From: BM707 sp041592975
GTDB lineage: Bacteria > Desulfobacterota > Desulfuromonadia > Desulfuromonadales > UBA2294
Assembly (NCBI GenBank): GCA_041592975.1
Contig: JBFHOZ010000077.1
Span: 1-10,144 of the forward strand
Reading direction: 5' to 3'
DNA: 10,144 bases
Below the pieces are notes generated by a model. The model searched no databases. It saw only the letters and a list, made by a program, of their open reading frames with translations, and was not told the origin of the DNA. Below, piece after piece: positions 1 through 5,254 of this stretch (its first letter is position 1; the number at the start of each line of letters is the position of its first letter). A program made the position numbers and the translations under genes.

Positions 1-477
1 GACCAGCATGACGATCGACGGCGGGATCAGGATGCCGAGGGTGCCGGCGTTGGTAATGACGCCGGCCGCAAGTTTCTCCGGGTAGCCGGCCTGGACCATG
101 CCGGCGATGACGATCGAGCCGATGGCGGCGACGGTCGCCGGCGAAGAACCGGAGACGGCGGCAAAGATCATGCAGGCGAGGACCGAGGCCATGGCCAGGC
201 CGCCGCGGATCCAGCCGACGCAATCGATGGCGAAATTGATGATGCGGTTGGCGACGCCCCCGGTCGACAGGAAGGTCGACGACAGGATGAAGAACGGGAT
301 CGCCAGCAGCGTGTAATGCTCCGATTCGGCCTCGAACAGCTTCAGGGCGATCGAAGCGAGCGAGTCGTTCGAAAAGAGCAGGATGGTCGTGATGCTCGAG
401 AGGCCGAGCGCGAAGGCGATCGGCATGCCGGTGAGCAGGCAGAGGAGCAGGATGATAAAAAGGGCTGCTGTTGTCAT
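1..477 (-). CDS. dctM: TRAP transporter large permease DctM (N-terminal part, cut by window edge)
   Basis: This is the large membrane subunit of a tripartite ATP-independent periplasmic (TRAP) transporter, the part that carries the substrate across the inner membrane, in known cases with Na+. Only the first 159 codons are in the window; family members are about 425-430 residues, so roughly two thirds is missing. The visible part begins with a hydrophobic helix and reaches the hallmark DctM segments: AIPFFILSSTFLSTGG (about residues 59-74), GGLAMASVLACMIFAAVSGSSPATVAA (about 92-118) and NAGTLGILIPPSIVMLV at the edge. The start ATG (477-475) overlaps the stop of dctQ as ATGA, so translation is probably coupled. 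No frameshift is seen. The family call is very sure. The C4-dicarboxylate substrate is inferred from the DctP partner. Confidence 0.95.
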   Translation of the reverse strand, partial: MTTAALFIILLLCLLTGMPIAFALGLSSITTILLFSNDSLASIALKLFEAESEHYTLLAIPFFILSSTFLSTGGVANRIINFAIDCVGWIRGGLAMASVLACMIFAAVSGSSPATVAAIGSIVIAGMVQAGYPEKLAAGVITNAGTLGILIPPSIVMLV

Positions 478-1037
478 GCCGGATCACCTCCCTTGGTGCT
501 GGCCATGGCCTTCTTCGCCTCTTCGGCCAGGTGCATGCTCTCTTTCGCTTCGTCGACCATGTGGAATCCGTCCGCCTTGCCGGTGAAGATGTTCACAAGC
601 AGAATGATCAGGCGGATGGCGATCAAGATCATGCCGATGAACAGAATGCTGTGAGCGATCCACTTGGGGATGGGCATGTCCTCCATTTCGATGCCGATCG
701 AATAGATCTTGCTGAGGTAGACCCATGCGCCCTTGGCGAACAGCCCGCAGTAGGCGATGCAGGCGAGGATGGCGACCACGCTGACGACCTTGCGGGCGGC
801 CGGCGGGAGGATCTTGACCAGCGCGTCGACGCCGATGTGCGAGCCGACCTTGATGCCGTAGGAGGCGCCGAAAAGGACCATCCAGGCCGAGAGATGCAGG
901 GTCAGCTCCTGTGCCCACATCAGCCCGGTACCGAAGCCGAAGCGCAGGACGACCTCGACGAAGACCAGCAGGGTCATGGCCGCAAGAAGAATCGCGATCA
1001 CCGATTCTTCAATGCTGTTGATAACTCGATAAAACAT
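474..1037 (-). CDS. dctQ: TRAP transporter small permease DctQ
   Basis: This is the small membrane subunit of the TRAP transporter. It pairs with DctM in the inner membrane and supports docking of the periplasmic binding protein. The 187-residue product has four hydrophobic segments (about residues 12-33, 46-63, 85-108 and 128-152). The family signature around residues 27-71 is present: an Arg after the first helix (VVLRFGFG), WAQELTLHLSAWMVLFGASYG, then GSHIGVDAL. The C-terminal 30 residues are charged and cytoplasmic-looking, a little longer than in many DctQ proteins. A Shine-Dalgarno TGAGGT (1044-1049) sits about 7 nt before the ATG. The gene lies 87 nt after dctP, with a hairpin in the gap, and overlaps dctM by 4 nt. 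Identification is firm; the exact substrate comes from DctP. Confidence 0.95.
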   Translation of the reverse strand: MFYRVINSIEESVIAILLAAMTLLVFVEVVLRFGFGTGLMWAQELTLHLSAWMVLFGASYGIKVGSHIGVDALVKILPPAARKVVSVVAILACIAYCGLFAKGAWVYLSKIYSIGIEMEDMPIPKWIAHSILFIGMILIAIRLIILLVNIFTGKADGFHMVDEAKESMHLAEEAKKAMASTKGGDPA

Positions 1038-1074
1038 GTTGGTACCTCACTTAGATGTATTCTGCCGGCAAAAG

Positions 1075-1100
1075 TACGGACCCCGTTGCCGGGGTCCGTA
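1075..1100 (-). terminator. Intercistronic hairpin between dctP and dctQ (attenuator or RNA-stabilising stem)
   Basis: A perfect 11-bp inverted repeat (stem arms 1075-1085 and 1090-1100) encloses a four-base loop that reads GCAA on the transcribed strand, a GNRA tetraloop. The stem is followed by CTTTTG, a short and imperfect U-tract. It lies about 25 nt after the dctP stop and about 38 nt before the dctQ start. Known TRAP operons need far more binding protein than permease. A stem here could protect the 3' end of a dctP-only message or partly terminate transcription. The short U-tract argues against full termination. Confidence 0.75.
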
Positions 1101-1124
1101 GGGGTTTGCTCAGATCGCCATCGA

Positions 1125-2117
1125 TCACTTGTTGGCCGCAACGGCCGCGTCGATGTATTCCTTGCCGATCTTGTCTTCGAACTTCTTCCAGACCGGTTTC
1201 ATCGCCTCGACCCACAGCTTGCGCTCGGCGGGGGTCAGGGTGATGACTTCGGAGCGGCCGGACTCGATGATCTTCTGCTTGTCCTCGATCGCCTTGTCAA
1301 GGGAGACCTTGTTGCCGTACGCGATGGCATCGTCGAGGGCCTTCTTGACTTGGGTGCGGATGTCGTTCGGCAGGCCGGTCCAGAACTCGGTCGAGGTGAC
1401 GACCAGGTAGTCGAGGACGCCGTGGTCCGACTCGGTGATGTACGGCTGAACCTCGAAGAATTTCTTCGAGTAGATGTTCGACCAGGTGTTCTCCTGACCG
1501 TCGATCGCCTTGGTCTGCAGCAGGGTGAAGACCTCGGAGAACGGCTTCTTCAGCGGGATCGCGTCGAGAGCCTCGAACTGGGCGGCGAGGACGTCGGAGG
1601 TCATGATGCGGAATTTCTTGTCCTTGGCGTCAGCCGGGACGCGCAGCGGCGAGCTGGCGGAGATCTGCTTCATGCCGTTGTGCAGGTAGCCGAGGCCGAT
1701 CAGCCCCTTGTCCTTCATCGAATCGAGCATCTTCTGGCCGACCGGGCCCTGCTGGAAACGCTCGACGGCAGCCATGTTGTCGAACAGGAACGGCAGGTCG
1801 TAAAGCTGTAGGACGTCGGTGTACTTTTCGAACTTCGAGAGCGACGGAGCGGCGAGCTGGACGTCGCCGAGCAGCATCGCCTCGATGACCTTGTTGTCGC
1901 CGAACAGCTGCGAGTTCGGGAAAACCTCGACGACGACCTTGCCGCCGAGACGCTCGTCGACCAGTTCCTTGAACTTGGTGGCCATCTGGCCCTTGGGGGT
2001 GTTCTCGGCGACGACATGCGAGAACTTCATGACGATCGGTGCCGCCATCGATACGGTCGCGGTGAACACCATTGTTACCGCTACCATCAGTCCGACTAAC
2101 AGAAGCTTCTTTTTCAT
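1125..2117 (-). CDS. dctP: TRAP transporter substrate-binding protein DctP, C4-dicarboxylate type
   Basis: This is a periplasmic binding protein that captures an organic acid, most likely succinate, fumarate or malate, and delivers it to DctQM. The 330-residue product starts with a Sec signal peptide (KKK, hydrophobic core, probable cleavage after SMA at about residue 25). The mature part carries the DctP family pattern: FSHVVAENTPKGQMA near residue 32, FPNSQLFGD at 66-74, KKFRIMTS around Arg170 (the conserved carboxylate-binding Arg of TRAP binding proteins), and DGQENTWSNIYSKKF at 206-220. The last stretch and a nearby DHGVLDYLV segment are typical of the C4-dicarboxylate branch. The start is fixed by a strong AGGAGG at 2125-2130 and by the signal peptide. 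It is the first gene of the operon, behind a sigma-54-type promoter. The family is certain; the substrate is inferred. Confidence 0.95.
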   Translation of the reverse strand: MKKKLLLVGLMVAVTMVFTATVSMAAPIVMKFSHVVAENTPKGQMATKFKELVDERLGGKVVVEVFPNSQLFGDNKVIEAMLLGDVQLAAPSLSKFEKYTDVLQLYDLPFLFDNMAAVERFQQGPVGQKMLDSMKDKGLIGLGYLHNGMKQISASSPLRVPADAKDKKFRIMTSDVLAAQFEALDAIPLKKPFSEVFTLLQTKAIDGQENTWSNIYSKKFFEVQPYITESDHGVLDYLVVTSTEFWTGLPNDIRTQVKKALDDAIAYGNKVSLDKAIEDKQKIIESGRSEVITLTPAERKLWVEAMKPVWKKFEDKIGKEYIDAAVAANK

Positions 2118-2151
2118 TTCTACTCCTCCTCAATAAAAAGGGTTGGTGAAC

Positions 2152-2171
2152 ATGTTGCCAGCAAGCAACAT
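2152..2171 (-). promoter_or_regulatory. Inverted repeat in the dctP leader, near the ribosome binding site
   Basis: A perfect 7-bp inverted repeat (2152-2158 and 2165-2171) with a 6-nt loop lies in the predicted dctP 5' untranslated region, about 22 nt upstream of the AGGAGG at 2125-2130. It could form an mRNA hairpin that stabilises or tunes the leader. It carries no U-tract and so does not look like a terminator. Function is unproven. Confidence 0.4.
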
Positions 2172-2195
2172 AAACGAACGCGGGGACTTCTCTTC

Positions 2196-2217
2196 TTGAT
2201 TGGAGTGGATCAATCAA
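2196..2217. promoter_or_regulatory. Operator-like inverted repeat just downstream of the predicted dctP transcription start
   Basis: TTGATTG (2196-2202) and CAATCAA (2211-2217) form a perfect 7-bp inverted repeat with an 8-bp spacer. The 15-bp centre-to-centre distance is near one and a half helical turns. It falls about 13-34 nt after the transcription start predicted from the sigma-54 element. It may be a repressor operator or a leader hairpin; the sequence alone does not decide. Confidence 0.4.
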
Positions 2218-2240
2218 TACTACAAGGTTATATTACATTG

Positions 2241-2255
2241 GCAAGGATGGTGCCA
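2241..2255 (-). promoter_or_regulatory. Sigma-54 (RpoN) -24/-12 promoter for dctPQM
   Basis: On the minus strand the sequence reads TGGCAC-CATCC-TTGC (TGGCAC at 2255-2250, TTGC at 2244-2241). It matches every base of the core consensus TGGCAC-N5-TTGC, with the invariant GG and GC at correct spacing. The predicted start is near 2230, giving a dctP leader of about 110 nt. Sigma-54 control of C4-dicarboxylate uptake through a DctB/DctD-type two-component system is established in rhizobia; no such regulator gene is visible here. Confidence 0.85.
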
Positions 2256-2267
2256 TTTTTAAAATGG
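2253..2267. repeat. AT-rich palindrome touching the -24 element
   Basis: CCATTTT (2253-2259) and AAAATGG (2261-2267) form a 7-bp inverted repeat around one central base. It overlaps the upstream edge of the sigma-54 -24 box and continues into an AT-rich run to 2280. It could bind a regulator that competes with RpoN, or simply be part of a bendable AT-rich segment. No clear IHF consensus was found. Confidence 0.35.
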
Positions 2268-2280
2268 TGTTATTTTATTT

Positions 2281-2294
2281 CCGGAACTGTCCGG
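2281..2294. repeat. Short palindrome upstream of the dctP promoter
   Basis: CCGGA (2281-2285) and TCCGG (2290-2294) are separated by 4 bp, giving a 14-bp dyad about 25 bp upstream of the -24 box. Size and position allow a regulator site, but a 5-bp arm in GC-rich DNA can occur by chance. Confidence 0.25.
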
Positions 2295-2354
2295 GATTGC
2301 AGCATTTTTCAATAGCGCCTAGGCAGGGCGCGGGATGAGAGGCGCAGCCGGACG

Positions 2355-2399
2355 TGGCTGAAATTGGCCATGATTGCCGGATGGTGGCGGAAATAGGCC
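2355..2399. promoter_or_regulatory. Two 15-bp direct repeats spaced 30 bp: candidate enhancer sites for the sigma-54 activator
   Basis: TGGCTGAAATTGGCC (2355-2369) and TGGCGGAAATAGGCC (2385-2399) agree at 13 of 15 positions. They start exactly 30 bp apart, about three helical turns, so both face the same side of the DNA. Each contains the dyad GGC-N8-GCC. They lie about 125-170 bp upstream of the predicted dctP start, where NtrC/DctD-type activators usually bind as paired dimers. The pair also sits about 100-145 bp upstream of the predicted ispE start, so a role there is possible but less likely. Confidence 0.6.
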
Positions 2400-2404
2400 G
2401 ATCG

Positions 2405-2421
2405 GGGTTCTGGTAGAACCC
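2405..2421. repeat. Inverted repeat in the dctP-ispE divergent region
   Basis: GGGTTCT (2405-2411) and AGAACCC (2415-2421) form a perfect 7-bp inverted repeat around GGT, followed on the plus strand by GGTTTTG. It could be an operator next to the enhancer-like repeats or a weak hairpin. No transcript reading into it from the left is evident, so I do not call it a terminator. Confidence 0.35.
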
Positions 2422-2436
2422 GGTTTTGTGAGCGCG

Positions 2437-2450
2437 GGCCAATGTTGGCC
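2437..2450. repeat. Palindrome just upstream of the ispE -35 box
   Basis: GGCCAA (2437-2442) and TTGGCC (2445-2450) form a 14-bp dyad with a 2-bp centre, ending 14 bp before the ispE TTGACA. The position would suit an activator or repressor of ispE. The arms share the GGCC core of the 2355-2399 repeats, but the spacing differs. Confidence 0.3.
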
Positions 2451-2464
2451 GGGTCGGCCGGCTC

Positions 2465-2493
2465 TTGACAGCGGCGCGTCGTTCAAAGATGAT
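2465..2493 (+). promoter_or_regulatory. Sigma-70-type promoter for ispE
   Basis: A perfect -35 box TTGACA (2465-2470) is followed after exactly 17 bp by GATGAT (2488-2493), which matches four of six bases of TATAAT, including the A at position 2 and the final T. Transcription would begin near 2500, about 40 nt before the ispE ATG. It is the only convincing housekeeping promoter in the divergent region and probably also drives the tRNA-Gln gene. Confidence 0.65.
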
Positions 2494-2538
2494 GGCAGCC
2501 GATCGATACTTGACCCGGAAGGGAGGGCGGATGGCGGC

Positions 2539-3390
2539 ATGACACGGAATTTCAGGGCACCGGCGAAAATCAATACCTGTCTGCATGTGCTGCGCAAAAG
2601 GGAGGACGGCTATCACGAGCTCGCCATGCTGATGCAGCCGGTTTCGCTGTTCGACGAAATCGAGATCCGTTGTGCGGAAGGTTCCGGCGTCCGGGTTGAC
2701 TGCCCGGGGGTCGAGATGCCGCCCGGTGCCGAGAATATCGTCGCCCGGGCCGCCCGGGAGATCATGCGGCAGGCCGGGGTCGATTATGCCGTCACCATCA
2801 GGGTCGAGAAGAACATCCCTGTCGCCGCCGGATTGGGGGGAGGGTCCTCCGATGCAGCCGCCGTGCTGCGCGGCCTGAACGGGATGCTCGGTCTCGGCTT
2901 CGGCCGCGACGAGTTGATGCGGATCGGCGTGACGCTCGGCGCCGATGTCCCCTTCTTTCTGCTCGGTGGCCCGGCCTGGGCGACCGGCATCGGCGACGTC
3001 CTGGAGAAGGTCGATGCGATGCCCGATCTCTGGTACGTTCTGGTCAACCCGGGAATCGCCGTTTCGACCGCCTGGGTCTACGGAAATTTAAGGTTGACTT
3101 CCCCCGGGGATGTGGATAAACTGCGCAGGTTTCCCGGAACGGCAGCGGAATTCGTGCGTCTTCTCCATAATGATCTGGAGCCGGTGACGGCGGGTCGATA
3201 CCCGGTTGTCGGGGAGATAAAGAAGAGACTTGCCGGGTGTGGCGCGATCGGCTCCTTGATGTCGGGCAGCGGCCCGACGGTCTTCGGCGCTTTCGAGTCG
3301 GAAGAGGGCGCGCGCGACGCCGCCGGCCAGATGTCGGAAATACCCGGATGGCGCGTATTTGCTGTTCAGCCTTTGAGCCGGCAGGTCTGA
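2539..3390 (+). CDS. ispE: 4-diphosphocytidyl-2-C-methyl-D-erythritol kinase IspE
   Basis: IspE phosphorylates 4-diphosphocytidyl-2-C-methylerythritol with ATP, a cytosolic step of the MEP route to isoprenoid precursors. The 283-residue product has the length of the E. coli enzyme. It shows the family N-terminus FRAPAKIN with the catalytic Lys10, then DGYHEL at 23-28. The GHMP-kinase ATP loop PVAAGLGGGSSDAA spans 94-107, GADVPFF with the catalytic Asp136 follows, and the C-terminal glycine motif MSGSGPTVFG is at 241-250. The frame stays open upstream to an ATG at 2374, but homology begins only at 2539. A GGGAGG (2521-2526) precedes that ATG at a rather long 12-nt distance. The gene stands behind a TTGACA promoter and ends 5 nt before tRNA-Gln. 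Identification is firm. Confidence 0.96.
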   Translation: MTRNFRAPAKINTCLHVLRKREDGYHELAMLMQPVSLFDEIEIRCAEGSGVRVDCPGVEMPPGAENIVARAAREIMRQAGVDYAVTIRVEKNIPVAAGLGGGSSDAAAVLRGLNGMLGLGFGRDELMRIGVTLGADVPFFLLGGPAWATGIGDVLEKVDAMPDLWYVLVNPGIAVSTAWVYGNLRLTSPGDVDKLRRFPGTAAEFVRLLHNDLEPVTAGRYPVVGEIKKRLAGCGAIGSLMSGSGPTVFGAFESEEGARDAAGQMSEIPGWRVFAVQPLSRQV

Positions 3391-3395
3391 TCTGA

Positions 3396-3470
3396 TGGGG
3401 CGTCGCCAAGCGGTAAGGCACCGGATTTTGATTCCGGCATTCCCAGGTTCGAATCCTGGCGCCCCAGCCA
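3396..3470 (+). tRNA. tRNA-Gln (anticodon UUG), CCA encoded
   Basis: The 75-nt sequence folds as a full cloverleaf. The acceptor stem is TGGGGCG (3396-3402) with CGCCCCA (3460-3466); the weak first pair U-A is typical of bacterial tRNA-Gln. The anticodon stem is CCGGA/TCCGG with a 7-nt loop holding TTG at 3428-3430. The T-arm contains GGTTCGAATCC. The discriminator is G3467 and the CCA end is encoded at 3468-3470. It begins 5 nt after the ispE stop, with no promoter of its own visible, so it is probably cut out of an ispE-tRNA transcript. Confidence 0.98.
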
Positions 3471-3522
3471 CTAATTAACTGCTGCAAATAGCATAAAGTA
3501 ATCAATAGCTTTTCATGGGGGA

Positions 3523-3549
3523 CAGGTCATGACGCTGGTTCATGACCTG
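3523..3549 (+). terminator. Hairpin between tRNA-Gln and prs (possible terminator or prs leader element)
   Basis: CAGGTCATGA (3523-3532) and TCATGACCTG (3540-3549) form a perfect 10-bp stem with a 7-nt loop, followed by CTCTCTTTC, a pyrimidine-rich but imperfect U-tract. It lies 53 nt after the tRNA and 32 nt before the prs start. It may partly end the ispE-tRNA transcript or act as a leader element of prs. No good promoter was found between the tRNA and prs; the only AT-rich stretch is 3471-3515. Confidence 0.5.
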
Positions 3550-3570
3550 CTCTCTTTCATCGGTTCGATC

Positions 3571-3583
3571 GGGAGATGTTGTG
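3571..3583 (+). promoter_or_regulatory. Ribosome binding site and GTG start of prs
   Basis: GGGAGA (3571-3576) sits 4 nt before GTG (3581-3583). This decides the prs start: an in-frame ATG at 3542 lies inside the upstream hairpin, has no Shine-Dalgarno sequence, and would add 13 residues absent from the family. Confidence 0.75.
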
Positions 3584-4522
3584 GAGAAACTGAAGATCTT
3601 TTCAGGCAATGCCAACCTTCCTCTGGCGCAGGAGATCTGCGATTACCTGGACGTTCCCCTGGGGCAGGCCGTTGTCAAGGGGTTTTCCGACGGGGAAACC
3701 ATGGTTGAGATCGGCGAGAATGTCCGGGGGCGGGATGTCCACGTCATCCAGTCGACCTGCGCCCCGGCCCACAAGAACCTGATGGAACTGCTGATCATGA
3801 TCGACGCCCTGAAGCGGGCGTCGGCCGACACGATTACCGCGGTCATCCCCTACTTCGGCTATGCCCGCCAGGATCGGAAGGTTGCTCCGCGCACGCCAAT
3901 CACCAGCAAGCTGGTCGCCGACCTGCTGACCACCGCCGGCGCCGACCGGGTCCTGACCATGGACCTGCATGCCGGCCAGATCCAGGGTTTTTTCGATATC
4001 CCGGTCGACCACCTGTTCGCCGCCCCGGTGCTGCTCGAGGAGGTGCGCCGGGTGTTCGATGGCCAGCGCCTGGTCATCGTTTCGCCGGATGCCGGCGGCA
4101 CCGAGCGGGCGCGGGCCTTTGCCAAGCGTCTCGACGCCGGGTTGGCCATTATCGACAAGCGGCGCAGCGGTCCGAATGTCTCCGAGGTCATGCACATTAT
4201 CGGCGAGGTCAAGGATCAGACCTGTATCATCGTCGATGACATGATCGATACGGCCGGCACCCTCTGCCAGGCGGCTCAGGCCCTCAAGGACCACGGCGCC
4301 CGCCAGGTTTACGCCTGTGCTTCGCATCCGGTTCTCTCCGGGCCGGCGATCGGACGGATCAACGACAGCTGCCTGGAGCAGGTGATCGTCACCAACACGA
4401 TCCCGACCGATGGCAAGATGGTCGATTGTCCGAAACTGAAATCCCTGTCGGTGGCGGCGCTCCTCGGCGAGGCGATCAAGAGAATCTACAGCGACGAATC
4501 GGTCAGTTCCCTTTTCGTCTAG
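3581..4522 (+). CDS. prs: Ribose-phosphate pyrophosphokinase (PRPP synthetase)
   Basis: This cytosolic enzyme makes phosphoribosyl pyrophosphate from ribose 5-phosphate and ATP for nucleotide, histidine, tryptophan and NAD synthesis. The 313-residue product, read from GTG, has normal class I length. Motifs in order: KIFSGNANLPLA at the N-terminus, FSDGE at 35-39, the catalytic flexible-loop region YARQDRK at 94-100, DLHAGQIQGFF at 128-138 with His130, SPDAGGTERARAFAK at 168-182, and the PRPP-binding loop VDDMIDTAGTL at 218-228. It sits between tRNA-Gln and rplY, an order also known in Geobacter relatives. Expression may depend on read-through of the hairpin at 3523-3549. The SPDAGGTERA segment has Thr where Val is common, which is a minor difference. 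Identification is firm. Confidence 0.97.
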   Translation: MEKLKIFSGNANLPLAQEICDYLDVPLGQAVVKGFSDGETMVEIGENVRGRDVHVIQSTCAPAHKNLMELLIMIDALKRASADTITAVIPYFGYARQDRKVAPRTPITSKLVADLLTTAGADRVLTMDLHAGQIQGFFDIPVDHLFAAPVLLEEVRRVFDGQRLVIVSPDAGGTERARAFAKRLDAGLAIIDKRRSGPNVSEVMHIIGEVKDQTCIIVDDMIDTAGTLCQAAQALKDHGARQVYACASHPVLSGPAIGRINDSCLEQVIVTNTIPTDGKMVDCPKLKSLSVAALLGEAIKRIYSDESVSSLFV

Positions 4523-4527
4523 AACGT

Positions 4528-4542
4528 CGGGCCCGTGGCCCG
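4528..4542 (+). terminator. Small hairpin after prs (weak terminator or attenuator)
   Basis: CGGGCC (4528-4533) and GGCCCG (4537-4542) form a 6-bp GC-only stem with a 3-nt loop, followed by TACTTTATT. It lies between the prs stop and the rplY ribosome binding site. The T-run is broken, so at most partial termination is expected. It could make prs and rplY levels differ. Confidence 0.35.
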
Positions 4543-4580
4543 TACTTTATTAAAGAACAACTGTTTGGAGGAAACATCCC

Positions 4581-5237
4581 ATGGCCAAATCAGAACTGCA
4601 AGTCATGCCGCGAAACGAAGCAGGCAAGGGCATCTCCCGCTCCCTGCGCCGCCAGGGGCTCGTCCCCGCCGTGGTCTATGGCAAGGGGATGGACCCCTGC
4701 AGTATCACCGTAGACCCGAAGGCCCTGAAAAAGGCCATCTCGACCGAAGCCGGCTGGAACACCCTGATCACCCTGAAAGGGGACGGCCCCTTTGACGGCA
4801 AGGTGGTGCTGCTCAAGGATATGCAGGTCGACGCGATCCGTCGCGATGCGATCCACGCCGATTTCCAGACCATCGACCTGAAGAAGAAGATTCACGTCAT
4901 GGTGCCGGTCAATGCCATCGGCACCCCCAAGGGGGTCAAGGAAGGCGGGACCCTGTCGGTCATCCGTCACGAACTCGAGGTCATCTGCCTGCCGACCAAC
5001 ATCCCGAAGTCGATCGACATCGACGTTTCGGCGATGGAGATCGGCGACGTCTTCCACGTGGACGATCTCGAGGTCGAGAAGGGAGTCGAGGTTCCGCACG
5101 ATGTCAACTTCACCATCATCACCGTCGTCGGCCGTATGGCTGAAGAGGTCGAGGAGGGCGAGGTTGCCGAAGGTGAAGAGGTGGCTGCGGCTGCTGAAGC
5201 TCCGGCGGAAGAGGCGTCGGAAGAGACGGCTGAATAA
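4581..5237 (+). CDS. rplY: Ribosomal protein bL25, long CTC/TL5 form
   Basis: bL25 binds 5S rRNA in the large ribosomal subunit; the long form is also called Ctc, a general stress protein name from Bacillus. The 218-residue product has an N-terminal 5S-binding domain (about 1-94) with RRQGLVPAVVYG at 23-34 and DAIHADF at 89-95. A C-terminal beta domain (about 101-185) contains GVKEGGTLSVIRHELEV. It ends in an acidic tail (about 187-218) of Glu and Ala only lightly mixed with other residues. The E. coli protein lacks the second domain. The start is supported by GGAGG (4567-4571), 9 nt before the ATG. It precedes pth, a very widespread bacterial pairing. Identification is firm. Confidence 0.97.
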   Translation: MAKSELQVMPRNEAGKGISRSLRRQGLVPAVVYGKGMDPCSITVDPKALKKAISTEAGWNTLITLKGDGPFDGKVVLLKDMQVDAIRRDAIHADFQTIDLKKKIHVMVPVNAIGTPKGVKEGGTLSVIRHELEVICLPTNIPKSIDIDVSAMEIGDVFHVDDLEVEKGVEVPHDVNFTIITVVGRMAEEVEEGEVAEGEEVAAAAEAPAEEASEETAE

Positions 5238-5254
5238 GCCCGAAACCTTCGAAC

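Noticed and set aside
471..1811. A 446-codon plus-strand open frame antisense to dctQ and dctP
   Set aside because: The product is rich in Asp, Leu, Val and Gly with no domain pattern, while both genes on the other strand are certain.
2374..2538. N-terminal extension of ispE to an ATG at 2374
   Set aside because: The extra 55 residues include the promoter boxes and have no family match; the standard 283-residue enzyme starts at 2539.
2275..2616. A 113-codon minus-strand open frame across the dctP-ispE intergenic region
   Set aside because: There is no ribosome binding site and no recognisable protein pattern, and it covers the promoters and the start of ispE.
3044..3505. Minus-strand open frames crossing tRNA-Gln with products containing GARIRTWECRNQ or GAPGFEPGN
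   Set aside because: These are the well-known false proteins obtained by translating the antisense of a tRNA gene; such entries pollute databases.
3471..3515. Possible prs promoter (TTAACT with a downstream TAATCA or TAAAGT)
   Set aside because: No pair of boxes at 16-18 bp spacing matches well enough; only general AT-richness can be stated.
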